A stretch of DNA of 64,000 nucleotides from Argentina anserina (lineage: Eukaryota > Streptophyta > Magnoliopsida > Rosales > Rosaceae): NCBI RefSeq assembly GCF_933775445.1, contig NC_065875.1, positions 18,971,555-19,035,554 on the forward strand, written 5' to 3'. The translations under genes and the position numbers were made by a program. Below are positions 22,401-35,049 of this stretch, piece after piece. Numbering within the stretch: the stretch's first letter is position 1; each line of letters begins with the position of its first letter. Below the pieces are notes generated by a model that saw only the letters and a list, made by a program, of their open reading frames with translations, ran no database searches and was not told the origin of the DNA.

Positions 22401-25400
22401 GTCTAACAGCTCCTGATGTTATATCAGGATGCCCAAAAATTAATGAACTTTTCTTTTCGCTCTTCTCAATTAATAGCAAGACAGCAAAGCACATATTTGT
22501 CTAGTCAACATGGTACTTACTACCTCTTCCACCTTCAGTAGGCCTGGATGTTGTAACATAGTAACATATTTCTTATTTAACCTAATGGAGCTAGTCAAGT
22601 GCAAGATCGAAAAAGGAACCTTTAAATCTAGCAAGGCATTGGCGGTATATATACTATTAAATTACCTGCCAAGAATTGGTACAGAGTACATTGACATAAT
22701 TCAGCATCCATTCGTCCAACTTTGGCTGGTTCTGGCAACTTCCCATATTGTCCTCAAAATTCCATGTTCCACCGCCTAAGGCATATAATTGAGGATTGAC
22801 GCGCCCAATACTGAAACAGAACGATGTCATTCTTAAGTGATGTTTATTTGTAAATTTTTAGAAAAACTTTTAGTTCAACAAGAAGATATAGTAATATACT
22901 GCATTAGGTAAACTGTCCACAATACATGAGATGCTTGTAGAGACAGATAATTATTAAAGCCCATAAATGTCTTATAATCAAGTTTTCATGCAAGTTAATC
23001 TTCTAAGGTTCACACTGAACATTGACAATTGGATCCAAAGTATTTGGCCACATCCATACATATTGCTCTCATAAATAGAGTACCATTAATATCACTGCCA
23101 AAGAATCCGTATAAATTAACCACAAGAACATTTAATTTAAAGCATTTGTTCTATTCCATATTGGGTATCTGTTAACTTGATCTATTAATCTGCCAGAAAT
23201 CTTTTGAAGTTAAAAAAAAAAAACTGGTAAAAGGGTATTACAAGTATAAGCACTATTTAAATCAACAAATTCAACAATGACTTCAGTGGGAAATATTTGA
23301 TAACACAGTATTATAAATTTTAAGTAAGACTAGGAAGCGCAGATGCCCATTGCATGATCAGATTGATTTAAATAAGGTTCTTAATTTATCTAAGAAGCGG
23401 CGATACCCATTGATGACTTATGACACATTTCATGGAAATAGTTAAATTGACAAGATTCTTACACCTTCCAAAAGGAAAGGGAATACCAAGCAGCGCTGAT
23501 ACTGTTGCTGCAAAGTCTAGCTGCAGACAGTGAAATAACTAAGTATGGGTGGTGGCAATCAAAATTTACAGCAAGCCAACAATAACAAAAAACATTTTTT
23601 CCATTCTAACCTGCTGGATGGAACTGATGCAGATATTCCTCTTATCCTAGAACAAGACAGTAAATGAAACGATCAGCATAAAACAGATTGATTTATGACT
23701 CAAATAATGATTCAATCTCGCAGCTGAACACATAGATACTTCTTAATATTTCCAAAGGCTAATACATAGGTGAGCAACTAATTCAGAAAATCTCCATAGA
23801 GAGAGAGTACCAAATCTAGTCTACAAGATGAAGTATCAAATTCTGCTGGAATGGAAGATGAGGGATTCTTAAAGCTCAGAGCAAACATGGATGTTTCAAC
23901 CTGCATTATGTTATTCCAGTTAGCATGAAGAGATGCCTATGTAATCAATAAAGAAAATAAATTCATTATACCTCTTCAGCAGTCCCTCCGCCATGATCCC
24001 CATTTACAGTCTGACCATGATCGCCCATCACAAGTAGTAAAGTATTCTCGTGACGTCCCCCTGGTTTAGACTGGCTCTCCAGTGCATCAACTACATTCTA
24101 AAGCAAACTGATCAGGTTGTTGAAGTAGCTATGAACGGGCAAATGAAAAGGCAAGATATAAAAAAATTTAGAGAGTATCAATGCTACCAACCGCATGTAT
24201 AGGCCTAGAACAATGTAGTGCATGTCAACCAGGTGCAGGGTAAAGTATACCCATAAATACTATGACATTTCCCTGATTTTTCAGTAACAATATTGAAGCC
24301 ATTGCCTGACATTTAGAAAGATACAAACCAATTTCTAAAAACTTAGGAAAGCTGTAATTTTGAAAACGTCTTCCACACACTTTGACCACTTTCTTAACAA
24401 GCCAATCATTGAGGGGGCAATCCAAGGGAGCAAGTATAATTAAAAGACTACTTCAAAGTGCAATTTTCTTATGGCTAAGTTCAAGGAATTACTTGCAAAA
24501 CGGTGTTGTATTGCTCCAACTTCTCTATCATTTGCGGAGAATCAACCCCAAATATGTGACCTGCATGGTCCTGAACCAAACCAAGAAAATTAGAACAAAA
24601 AGTTTTGTAACTCGATAACTTGATGCAGGTACCAATAACTTTAAAGAACCAAGTATCACTTGATAATCAACTAGTATAATAAGCTAGCCAAACAAGATCA
24701 TATCTTATGTAATTCTCATTAAATCAACAGACATCTTCCAGAAAAACTATCCTACTTATTTAACACCTTACTAATCAAGCAAATGAATCATACCACACCA
24801 AGAAAGTGTGCTATAAGGACATCCCAATCATCTTGATGCAAGAATGGAAGAAGGTGCTCAATGCATCCATTGTCCACCTGGAAAAAAAGAAAGACGAAGT
24901 AGTCTAGCTAATTAGCCATAAAAAAGTCAAGAATACGACTACATTCAAGTTATGAAAAAACTTTTGCAAGACATACCGTGTCAAGATCCCTAACATTAAA
25001 AGATGAGTAAGGAAAAGCTTTGCGGAAATGTGAAGGAAACAACTGTGTCCATGTATCATCTCCCATCATGACAACTCTCTTTCCATTTTGAGCCAACTGC
25101 AGATAAGCCCACATTTCAGACAAACAACAAGAAGTCCATAGCTTGAAAAAGAAAACATCTTCACAAGTGAAGACATAAGAAGAAGAAGAAGAGAAAGAGA
25201 GATAGAGACAGAACCTGAAGTAACAAGTTATCTTCAACTATTGCCGGAGCACCAAAGCTATTCCCAACATCAATAAAAGTCGGCAGCCCACCTGTTGTCA
25301 ATCCCTAGAAAACATTGCACAAAAAGTCCTAACTATAAGAGTTCCAACGTTCAACTACAAATTTGTACCATGAAGTTGAAAAATAAAACCACATTGCTCA

Positions 25401-26050
25401 GATAGAGCAACAATCACTGTCTATATAGAGGCATTAAAATGGTGCATAAAGCATAGTTTAAGGAGAGCTGACTGACCTTCAAACGCTGCAAACTGGTGGT
25501 AGGTGGATCAGCAATGGCCTTGAAAATGCGAGCCGTCGATGCATTGGTAGCAGCCAGGTCTTGTACAAGCTTCAATTTATTCATCCAAGGCTTCTTTTCT
25601 GCAGACATTACCACCCATCAAACCCCACTCAAATCAAATCCAATCATATCAATCACAAACAAAAGAGTTACCAAATGTACAAAGCCTAACCTTGGAAAAA
25701 AGTACTGGGGGCCACAAAATCAAACCTGAGACAAAACCAAGAGATCAAAAACCAAAGACAGGAAATTGAGTTCGAATTATACGATGATAAGGGGGATTGA
25801 TGATTGTAGTGTACCTGAGGGCGTCGAAGACGATAATGACGAGTCGATCAATGGCGGGTTTGCTCCAGCAACGGCCGTCGGTCTGGTTGAGGTGTTGGTT
25901 GTCGAAAAAGCAAGGAGATTGGGAGACGTCGTGGCATTGGCTGAAGTTGGGGAGCTCGGTGCGTGTGAGGAGGAAGCCTCTGGTGAATATGAGGACGGCC
26001 ACGAGGTGTAGTAGCATCATCACCCAGTGCACCCATGTTCCCTTTCCCAT
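19500..26050 (-). CDS. PIGO: GPI ethanolamine phosphate transferase 3 (PIG-O)
   Basis: Twenty exons: 25815-26050, 25691-25725, 25477-25598, 25215-25304, 24977-25096, 24794-24877, 24493-24570, 23972-24097, 23811-23900, 23611-23646, 23465-23520, 22666-22810, 21754-22195, 21577-21668, 20911-21454, 20546-20681, 20254-20295, 19930-20086, 19716-19799 and 19500-19634 (2850 nt, 949 residues, all GT-AG). The protein has an N-terminal membrane anchor, then the lumenal alkaline-phosphatase-like domain ([40 protein letters not shown] and [10 protein letters not shown]), then many membrane segments after about residue 430. Words such as [20 protein letters not shown] are typical of PIG-O. Known role: adds ethanolamine phosphate to the third mannose of the GPI anchor in the ER. 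Exon 2 is only 35 nt. The start is the ATG at 26048-26050. Confidence 0.95.
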
Positions 26051-27631
26051 TTTCACACAACACTACTACTCAACAACCGCAAAAGAAAGACAAAAAGACA
26101 GAACACAGAAGGAACTGGGTTTGGTTCAGAGGCTTGTTGGTCAGATTGAGAGAGAGAGAGAGAGAGATCCTGTATTTCTGGTTTGAGGGACTAGCGCGCC
26201 TTTCTACTCTATTTATTTTCATTTCTTCTTTTTTTTAGAATATATTTATCTACTTATTTTCATTTCTAGTCTGAAAAATATTCGGAAAATAATTTCTTTT
26301 ATAAGTGAGAGATTGTAAATTAGAACTACAATAGTGATTCGTAGCAACAAAATTGATTATTTGATTTTACGAATATTATTGCTCCAATGTGGTCTCTATG
26401 TAATGAAATGCTAGCTAACCAAATTGAATCAGCAGCGTCTGCTCACTAGTTTTTCATTACTGATTATAGACGCTTGTTTCGATACTAATTTTGGTTGAGT
26501 TGCAATTATAATCATTGTTCATGGACAGAGTGGTGTTACAATAAGGAAGGAAGGCAGTTAAGCAAGGGACTTCTTCAATCTTGGTCATTCGGTGCGTTTG
26601 GAGCTATACTTTGGCCAGTACCTCCATAGATTGAGACTGGCAGTGAGAGTCTGCATCGCGGCATCGGTGAACAAGGTAGACTGACTTCTATGCGAACTTT
26701 TGGCTACTCAACTCTAGGAGAAAGTTCTCGTTGTTCTTCTGGAACACCTGCAATGTATGCATTTTCTCCTCTATGTTTTTGATATGTATGGAGTTTGAGC
26801 TGCTGTCTCTCCTCAAAGCAAGGTCATGATCCTGGTTTAGACTATGAAAGGGAACGGATTTGGTAGGGCTGAACCGGAAAGGATGACTTTCCCAATAGAA
26901 TGAAGCCTGGAATACATTACCAGTCTTCCAATCAGTAACAGGACGGGTAACCAAATTATGAAAACTATATCAAACTACATAGACTGATAGAAGTGGAAAG
27001 ATAGAAGCACGTCATAAATATGAACAACAGCGTCCAAGAGATCTAATTCAAATCAGTATGAAGCACCATTCTATTACCTTCAATAGAATTTTACTAAATC
27101 CTGGAAGGATAAAATTGTGCGCCAAGTATTCTAACTCCTTTAGACTCCGAATTTCTAATCAGATTCTTGCTTTGTCACGTTTCTCACTCCATGCAAGTTG
27201 TTGTCAAACACTCAATATGAGGTTTCGCTACTTAAATCTGTACTTAACAACTAATGAGATAGTATGCACCAGAGTTTAATTACTTCGTTCATCGAAAGGA
27301 TTAGATTGACAGGACTTTCATTCAGCAAAGAAGAGCGTTAGTAGTCCTCTAAACCTGACTTTGTAGTTATCAAGTGATCTTCCTATCCAGGAAAAAAAAG
27401 TTTTCATTTTAGTTACATTTTATTCTATATTTTCAGTTTTAAGTGCCATGTCCAAAAAAGACGGGAAGAATTGAGCATTAAGATATACGATATTATATCA
27501 TTCAAAAGTATCAATATCACTATGTTTTTCAAAGAAAAACATTACTGTATTGAAATTTCAGGCAATGTCAATCTTATGTCTGCCCAAATGCATGAGATAT
27601 ACATCAATTTTTCAAGCCTGCTTTACCTTGG
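26051..27631. other. Intergenic: PIG-O promoter and F-box gene 3' flank
   Basis: A GA microsatellite at 26147-26167 lies in the PIG-O leader or promoter, and the CT side of the coding strand is usual for such leaders. A minus-strand open frame near 26690-26950 matches nothing I know. The rest is AT-rich without recognised genes. Confidence 0.5.
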
Positions 27632-29378
27632 TCAGTTTGAAGATACTTCTTCCATGGATGCACACCCTAGGACAGCGCCCCGAGCTGACCCAATCATGGG
27701 TCTAGTTTCCCTCCATTTCAATGGCTCAACCAAGGGGTTACAAACCCTCACCAAATCCAACTTGACAATGTCAAACCTCCCAGCACCAGATTGTTCCCAC
27801 TTCAGAGCCTTCCCTCCTATGACATATAATTCATTTTGTAAGGCAGCAAAACCATAACCAAAAGCCTCCAGTTGCCGACTGTGATCAGGAAGAACCACAG
27901 ATGGAACTGAGCCTATGTTGTACCACTCCCCTTTTTCAGAGTCTCGTGTTTTTATCAAGCTCTCACCCCAATCTACAACAGTATACACTCGATTATATCC
28001 TATCATCTGCACAGCAAATTGCATTGCCCTTGACAAAGGCCAAACATCTTCCATTGTGCACCATGTTTCATCAGATAGACTAAACACCTCTGAGGTATTT
28101 TGGTCTGGCAGGCCTACTTGCTCGCTAAGAACATGAAATTTTCCTTTGTAAGATAAGCCTAAGCAGTCCATCTGCGGGTGGGGCATTGGTGGCAACTCTT
28201 CCCATCTGCAATTTTACATATTTGTAATTAAAATGAAACTGCCAAATACGGAGCAAAAGAAGTATGTAACCTAGATCATGAACATACACAAAACCACTAT
28301 TAATACAGCCATGCGATGCTATTTGCTGTCAGTAAGATTATGACACACTTCTCACAAGAAGGGGCACGCAATATCAGAGATGCAAGTTACCAAACCTTGA
28401 TTCTCCCCTCAAAAGGAATGCTCATAAAAACGAATATCAGTTCATGGAAAAAAAATCCTTATTCTTTATTAAAATGGAACAAGCAGTTGATGATAAAGTT
28501 TAAAGGGCGAATGATAATAACATACTTGTCAGCCACCGGATCATAGACCTCAGCAAGAGCAAGCCCTCTGGTGCAAGCTAAGTTACGTCCCCCAGCAACA
28601 TAAATTTTCCCTGATATGACCGTACATGCAAAGTGAGAGCGGGGAGTAATCATGCTTGCCACATTGGTCCATTGTTTCTTAAACGGATCAAACTGCATAA
28701 CCTCATTTGTTACCAAAGGCCTCTGATGGGGAAATGTAGGATTGTCATGAGAATAGGACCCTCCTATTACGAAAAATCGATTGCGAACACTAATACATGA
28801 AAATCCATAGTGTCTCTCCTCACCATGGACAGAAGGAATTTTTGACAGAGGATGCCACCTATCAGCTTCAGGATCATAAGCAACCCACTCATTGTTGGAG
28901 CCTTCAGTCAGAACAAACAACCAGTTGCCACACAAACCTTCCCTGGTTTTATAGTTGGCATAGTCTGAACTCCGGATCAAATCTCTCCATGTCTTTGAAA
29001 CAGTCTCAACCAGTCCATGATATCCATGAGACAGCTTTGCCAGACATCTCAATGCCAAGTCGTCAGGCAACCCAGGAATGATAGCTTTATGCAGAGATCC
29101 CCTATAAGCCAAAGATCGAAAATTTAAACCCAACCTAATACTTAGAACCAATTATAGTAAAAGTATTTACACATAGATAACATAAAGTCTAAGAATAAAA
29201 GCGATAATCACCACAGAAACAAAACTCAAAAACAATACATGCACGAGTAGTAACTATCATATAAGGATTGTTCGTTATCTAAATATCCAATAGCTTTTTT
29301 ATAAGTAACTAGAGATGATCATTTGCATTCTTAATGAGCAGCATAGATGGTTACTTAAAGAAGGAAACTTTCTTACAT
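27632..29378 (-). CDS. F-box/kelch-repeat protein (At1g16250-like)
   Basis: Two main exons, 28526-29101 and 27632-28205 (GTATGT donor, TGCAG acceptor). An F-box (IPGLPDDLALRCLAKLSHGYH, residues about 9-45) is followed by kelch repeats with FVIGGSYS, VYVAGG-, VYDPVADKWEELPPMP and LYVIGGKALKWEQSGAGRFD. F-box/kelch proteins are substrate adaptors of SCF ubiquitin ligases; the target is unknown. There is no ATG at the head of the large exon. The acceptor at 29102 leaves phase 2, so the exon begins with the G of a split codon. A donor at 29371-29376 (CAT|GTAAGA) would supply AT and create AT|G GGA TCT, reading MGSLHKAIIPGLPDD. This gives 1152 nt, 383 residues, and aligns with how the Arabidopsis protein starts. 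The main body is certain; the split start is inference. Confidence 0.88.
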
Positions 29379-29754
29379 GAATCAATATATTATATATGGA
29401 GGAAATGATGTCCTTTATGAACCTGATATTTCTCCTTCAAAAATGAAGAACCAAACCCCAAAACGAAGACGGATAGCTTTCACCAAAATAAGATGAATGT
29501 CCTGCAAATTGAATTCAGGTTCAGATAAACATAATGATATGAAGAATGGGCAAGTATACATAAGAAGAAATTGAAAAGGAATACAAGGGGGGAACAAACC
29601 TATTACAGAAATGGAAGCTAGTTGTGGTTGCTTTAGGGGATTCAATGTTGGAGGCCTCTGGAACCTGCAACTAGGTTGTGGAAATGAAGACCAAGCTTAT
29701 CGCTTTGCCTTTTTCAGCAGCCTTGAGAACCTTTAGGTTATCAGTTTAATCAAT

Positions 29755-29792
<38 letters not shown>

Positions 29793-30762
29793 CGTATTGA
29801 AATGTGTCAGCAAGAGAGGAAATGAATCATCACGCTCCTCAAAGACAAGGATGAAACAGTAATAATTAAGATTTCCTTTTGTTTTTCTAAATAATTAAAT
29901 ATTATTGAGAAATTAATTTTGCTGGTGAGAAAATATTCTGCACAGAGCAAAAATGAAGTGAAGTGACATTTTTCTTAATTTCTTTTATATTAATTCAAAG
30001 TTGATAAAGTTAAAATAGTTACGCAAATTGGTAGGGCTTTTGACAATGAAGTAGGTAATGAATTTTAGAAAAAGCATGTGAACCTAACCTTAGCAACCAA
30101 ATATTCTTTGCAATCTTTACAACTAATTATTAAAACCACCAACCTTGCTCTTTTGTCCCATCAGGGTTTCCTAATATTCAAAGCTTTATGGAGAGTCCAT
30201 TTTGAAGCTATAGCAGTAGCATCAAGAGCTTCACCCCCTCTGGCTCACTCCCAGGCTGTTGATGTGGTATTTGGATAAACTCTTTGCTTCTTTCTGTGTG
30301 ACCTACTGTCATTTTTGGATCAGCTAGAAGGAGGCGTCCCTTGGAGTATTGTTTTTTATTTGATTTTTCCTACTCGTTCCTTAATTATATAAAACAAAAT
30401 AGTATAAAAAGTGTTTCTCACCCCGATCAAAAACGATGGCATTCAAATGTTTTCTTATTTTAAGTTCCAATCAATGTATTTCACTTATTTACTTATTAAT
30501 CATCTATATGCTTGACCGCAATATATCTATATTAAAGATTTAAAGTCATTAGTTTAAATCTTTAACTATCCACAAGTGTCATGTATTTACAAGCCGTGCA
30601 CAAAACACTCTATGAAGTTGGCTCACCAACTCCTTTTTTTTGTTGCAAACTCACCAATTTCCTTAAAAAGTAATAAAATAAATAATACTGAAGAAAAAAA
30701 ATAAAAAACTTTGTTTCGTGATTGGGCTGTATGAAAATGGGCCGGGTCAGGCTTGTTTCAAA
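29379..30762. other. Intergenic region between F-box/kelch and rhomboid genes
   Basis: Divergent genes flank this stretch, so it carries both promoters. A (GA)n microsatellite sits at 29757-29786. Near 29650-29560 (minus) there are possible 5'-leader exons of the F-box gene: a donor AG|GTTTGT near 29599 and an acceptor TTTGCAG near 29501. TGGGCCGGGTC at 30738-30748 is a site-II-like motif common in promoters of housekeeping genes. Confidence 0.45.
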
Positions 30763-30771
30763 CTATAAATA
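30763..30771 (+). promoter_or_regulatory. TATA box of the rhomboid gene
   Basis: CTATAAATA lies about 145 bases before the start codon, with TGGGCC 15-25 bases further upstream. Position and sequence fit a plant core promoter. Confidence 0.65.
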
Positions 30772-30914
30772 GACTTACTACAACTCACAGTAGAACAATC
30801 AGAGAGAAACGAAAAACCGCGAAGCCTCTGGAGCTCTGGAATCTCCTTTACTTAACAACAAGGCAAATCCAATTCGAAAGATCAAATCTGAAACCCTAAT
30901 CCCAAACCCCAGCA

Positions 30915-32083
30915 ATGGAGAGGCGAGGCTCCCGATCGAACGGAATGCTGCCGCTACTAGCTCTCCACGCCGCCAGCGAGTACTACCGGCTCGACAGGAA
31001 GCCGCCGGTCACCGCCGCTCTCATCGCCGCCAATTCCCTCGTCTACTTACGCCCGGCGTTCCTTGAACCCATCCTCCCTTCCATCCACGACGTCTGGTTC
31101 AACCCTCACCTCATCCTCAAGGTACACTTCTCAATTCCGATCCAAAGTTCTCATCTTTACAATTCCCAATATTCCCAATTTGGATTAATACGATGTCGTT
31201 TTGGTTATTAGGGTTTAGAAATGAATTCTTTATGTTATGAGTTATGACTGTGTGGTAATTTTATTTTTGAATTGTTGAAAACTTGAAACAGAATAATGAC
31301 TTGAAGAGGTTCTTATTGTCACCGTTTTACCATGTGGGAGAGTCTCATCTGGTTTACAATATGCTGTCCCTTTTATGGAAGGGAATTAAGTTAGAGTCGT
31401 CTATGGATAGCACCGAATTCGCGTCCATGGTTGCTGTCTTACTCGGCATGTCCCAAGGGATCACATTGCTGCTTTCGAAAGCGCTGCTGGTTTTGTTTGA
31501 CTATGAGAGGGCGTATTACTCGGAGTATGCTGTTGGGTTTTCCGGGGTGATATTTGCGATGAAGGTGGTTCTGAATTCACGGTCAGGGAACTATAGTTAT
31601 GTGCATGGGATTCCCATGCCATCGCGTTATGCTGCGTGGGCGGAGTTGGCTCTTATTCAGATGCTGGTGCCTGGTGTGTCTTTTATCGGCCATTTGGGTG
31701 GAATTCTTGCGGGGCTTCTGTATCTGCGGATGAGGGGTGCGTATTCGGGTTCAGACCCAATTACTTTAGTTATTAGAGGTGTTACTGATGTGCTGAGATT
31801 GCCGATGAGGTTTTTGAGACGAGTGTTTCCGTTTAGACGGAGGCAGGTATCTGGTAGAGGACAGGTTGGTGGGACTCATAGAGGAATCAATCTGGCAGAT
31901 TGGAGGTGCAATGCTTGTACATATGAGAATTCTGGGTGGTTAGATGCGTGTGAAATGTGTAGCACCATCAGGAATGACAATGACAATGGCAACACCATGG
32001 CGTCGCATCCCTTGCCACATTATTCCCGCGACCTTACTTTGGAAGAATTAAGGCAACTAAGGTTGGAAAGATTTGCTAGATGA
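30915..32083 (+). CDS. RBL14: Rhomboid-like protein with RanBP2 zinc finger (RBL14-like)
   Basis: Two exons, 30915-31121 and 31292-32083 (999 nt, 332 residues). The rhomboid fold is seen in the word ESHLVYNM (H and N of the second membrane segment, about 88-92), the nucleophile in VGFSGVIFA (Ser about 153) and the catalytic His in FIGHLGGILAG (about 203), so the Ser-His dyad is intact. A single RanBP2-type zinc finger, W-x-C-x2-C-x10-C-x2-C (residues about 273-292), follows, and the tail ends LRQLRLERFAR. Fusion of rhomboid and RanBP2 finger is the known layout of plant RBL14, an intramembrane serine protease predicted for mitochondria. Length is normal. Confidence 0.93.
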
Positions 32084-32517
32084 TAGGGTATTCACTCTAA
32101 ATGATTATAAGTACAGTTGCCGATCTGGCATTCGGTCTGTTATATGATTTGGTTGGAATGAGGTCATTTGTTTTGTGCTTATTTAATGTAGCTAACCTAT
32201 GTTTGTTCAAATAAGTACTATGAACTATCATTGTTTAATTGTTAATCACTTAGAATAGTTTATAGTCTCACAAGATGGCCTTGTTGCTGTGTGTTTGAAT
32301 TTGGGTGATGTGGTTTCTGCAAATTGAGGAGGCCATGAGTAGCAAAAGTAGGCTCAACCTGTTACCAGTTGTTGAGCTAAACCAATCAATCTGCTCTTGA
32401 ATTAGAAAAAGGGACACTTATGGTTTCTCTGCATAAACTTATGTGAGTTTGCATAAATCACGCAGAAACTGTGCGTCCTTAATTGTCATGTAGAAAACTT
32501 CCCGTGTTTGTAAGAGA
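32084..32517. other. 3' flank of the rhomboid gene
   Basis: AT-rich DNA between the rhomboid stop codon and the end of the MATH pseudogene on the opposite strand. Nothing else recognised. Confidence 0.5.
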
Positions 32518-34720
32518 TTAGAATTCGAAAAGTACAGACGAATTGAAGGGGAATGAACCCTCCTTCCTAACTGTAGGGACAATGATCTCTGCTGGTTCTA
32601 TAGCAGTTCCAACCAATGGTCTAAATATCGTTTTCGGCATCGTATCGGTCGAGAGGTAGAACAATATATCGGGGGATATATCGGTTTTATCGGATTTGTT
32701 TATCTTCAATAAAATTTATAAAATTATACTTCAATATACACCAGATAAACTAAAAAAACGATACTAAGTAAACTAAAGAAAATAAATATTTGATTTAATG
32801 ACAATTAAAGTGCACGAACGGCATCTAATAAAAAAATAGGTATTTAAGAATGATTATTTAGACTTGAAATTCATCATATATATTTAAAATTTATATAAAT
32901 TTAAAATATATATGAAAAAATGAAGAAAAAAAATAAGTTTTTCAAAAAAAAAGGAAATAAATATTAAAAAATTAAACAAAAATTGAAAAAATAATAAAAA
33001 ATCAAATTTTGACCGATATTTGACCGTTGACCATCATTTTTGCGTTGACCGATAAATTTTGACCGATATGCTCTTATCGTATCGGATTCGAAATATCAGC
33101 GATATATCGGGGATATATCGGCGATATCGCCGATATTCGAATAGAGGTTCCAACGACAGTGATCTCTGCTTCCACTTTGAGAGTATCGTCTGTCACAAAT
33201 CTACGTAAATCACCCAATGTAATGAACTTACTCGAACCATAATTAAGACCAGTAGTGATGAAACAACTCTTAACTACATAAGAAGATTTTACAACTCTTA
33301 ACTACAGAAGAAGAACAATCGTTTGTTATGGGATTGAAAAAGGAAACAGCACCAAAAAAAAAACAGTTATGCACAAGATGGTAGCATACTAGCATTAAAG
33401 TTTGTTGGATCTTGCAGAAATAGATAACTTATAACTTACATCGTCAATGTCCATGTCTGCCATTGTTCCTGTTTCGGATGCATACGGAATACTGTGCATA
33501 TACTTTCATGGCAGGAGGAGATATTTGTTTAGCCAATCGCAGGTAAAGAGAGAGAGAAACAGTACTATAATCCTGCAACATCACACGAACAATAAGCAGT
33601 TCGTTACTTAATTTGAAAACTAAAGTTTAATAGAGTATTTTGAATACCAAAGAGTGTTGTGATTATTTAGTGCTCTATGTTTTGGTAAGTTTGGTGATCA
33701 CCCTAGTCCCCAGCGTTCTCGTTGTTTATCTTCTTAGGTTAATTCATTCCAATGTTAGGGAGCTTGTTCCTTAATTTCCTCAGCCCTATGTGGTGAATTT
33801 TGTTCAAACTAAGACAAGAGAAATGATAGCAAGGTTGAAACAGTTACCAAGTTCGTCCTTCGACAGTGAATGGTTGTGACCAGTAGCATGGACCGTTTAG
33901 AGTAGAAAAATTGTGAATCACCCAAACTTTTTTGTACTTATAAGGACTCTTAATCTTTGATATACACTATACTTGGCCCTTGCTTCAATCTTGGCAAACA
34001 AAGACTTCGGCTCCAAAGACACACTTGACATCGTCATTAAATTCTTTAAGACGGATTAGCTTATCAAAACCCTACATCAAGCATCCCTGCGTGAAAGCAA
34101 TTCTGCTTTGTAAAAGCATCTGAGCATTGCACACGTATACGAAACAGAATTATTTGTTGCTAGCTAGAAATATTTGCCTATGAAATCAAACGCTTATAAG
34201 TAGAAAAATATATTAGCCGGATGTGAAAAATATTACTTGTACTGAAGTGAAATCATGCCTTCAAAAACCAAGTATCTTCCCTTATTCTGATCAAGCAAAA
34301 ACAATCTAAAATCAACACATACTCCCCAACTAGCCCGAAGTGTATCTTCTCCGGCGATGCGCAAGTAGACAGAGATGTGGTCTTTCACATTCTTCTTTTT
34401 GTCTCCATTGGGGTATAGCACCGATTTCCTGTGTCAAATTCAAGCATGAACATATAGAAGTAACAAACGATATAAAAACAATGTGTACAATTGAGATCAT
34501 TCAAATTTATTTGTATTGCGTAGGCTGATGCATCATTGATTCATGACATACACAATGCAAGTTTAGCTAGAAAGAATACTACTCACCAACTGTATCCTCC
34601 GGCTTCAAACTCTTTCGATTCATAGCCACTGACTCCATGATATTCAGTTAGCAATGAAAACGACTGTATATTTAGACAGCAATGAGTCGGCAGTGAATCT
34701 GTCAGTGATCTGAAAACGCC
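32518..34720 (-). pseudogene. MATH-domain (TRAF-like) gene, copy A, decayed
   Basis: Two MATH repeats can be read. MATH1: about 34603-34720 (…YESKEFEAGGYSW), 34237-34438 ([20 protein letters not shown], then [10 protein letters not shown]) and up to 34071 (GFDKLIRLKEFNDD, then CVFGAEVFVCQD and an in-frame stop). MATH2: from about 33950 down to 33848 (VWVIHNFSTLNGPCYWSQPF), 33440-33572 (LRLAKQISPPAMKVYAQYS, missing a stretch that copy B keeps) and about 33290-33147 (GSSKFITLGDLRRFVTDDTL). The tail continues at 32613-32518 (EPAEIIVPTVRKEGSF) after a MITE. The stop between the repeats, the internal deletion and the MITE in the last exon argue for a pseudogene. Intact relatives are plant MATH or MATH/coiled-coil proteins of unknown or defence-related role. 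Confidence 0.75.
32614..33146. mobile_element. hAT-like MITE, family 1, copy 2
   Basis: A 533-bp element starting CAATGGTCTAAATATCG and ending ATATTCGAATAGAG, flanked by perfect 8-bp repeats GTTCCAAC (32606-32613 and 33147-33154). It lies in the last exon of MATH copy A. Copy B has the unoccupied site at about 37634 (GCTTCAACGACAGTGATCTC), so the insertion and its 8-bp duplication are shown directly. An 8-bp duplication and CA..TG-type ends point to the hAT superfamily. Confidence 0.92.
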
Positions 34721-35049
34721 TGCAAAAATAGTAGAAGTTACTTTGAGGTAAAGCTTCAGACTAAAAGTTACTTCGAGGTAAAGTTTCAGGAACTAGGGGG
34801 TTCCAGAATTCCACAGACAAAGTATATGTATCTCACTGTCTTGGTCCGAGTTAAGGATGCCCACCAGACTGACCAATTGATCTCTTAGGTCGGGAAGATG
34901 TCACCTAGTCTTTCAGTTTCAATTTATAAATGAAACTATGCTAGGGTTACACGAAAGGGTCGGCGGGCCGGGTTCGGGCCGGGCCTCGACAATTTTTTTT
35001 CAAATTTTAGAGCCGGGCCGGGCTTTCTCAATGGGCTGGGCCCATTCTA
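34721..35049. other. Intergenic, GC-rich low-complexity piece
   Basis: Contains a run of GGGCCGGGC-type motifs at about 34966-35040 next to the copia remnant. No gene recognised. Confidence 0.4.
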
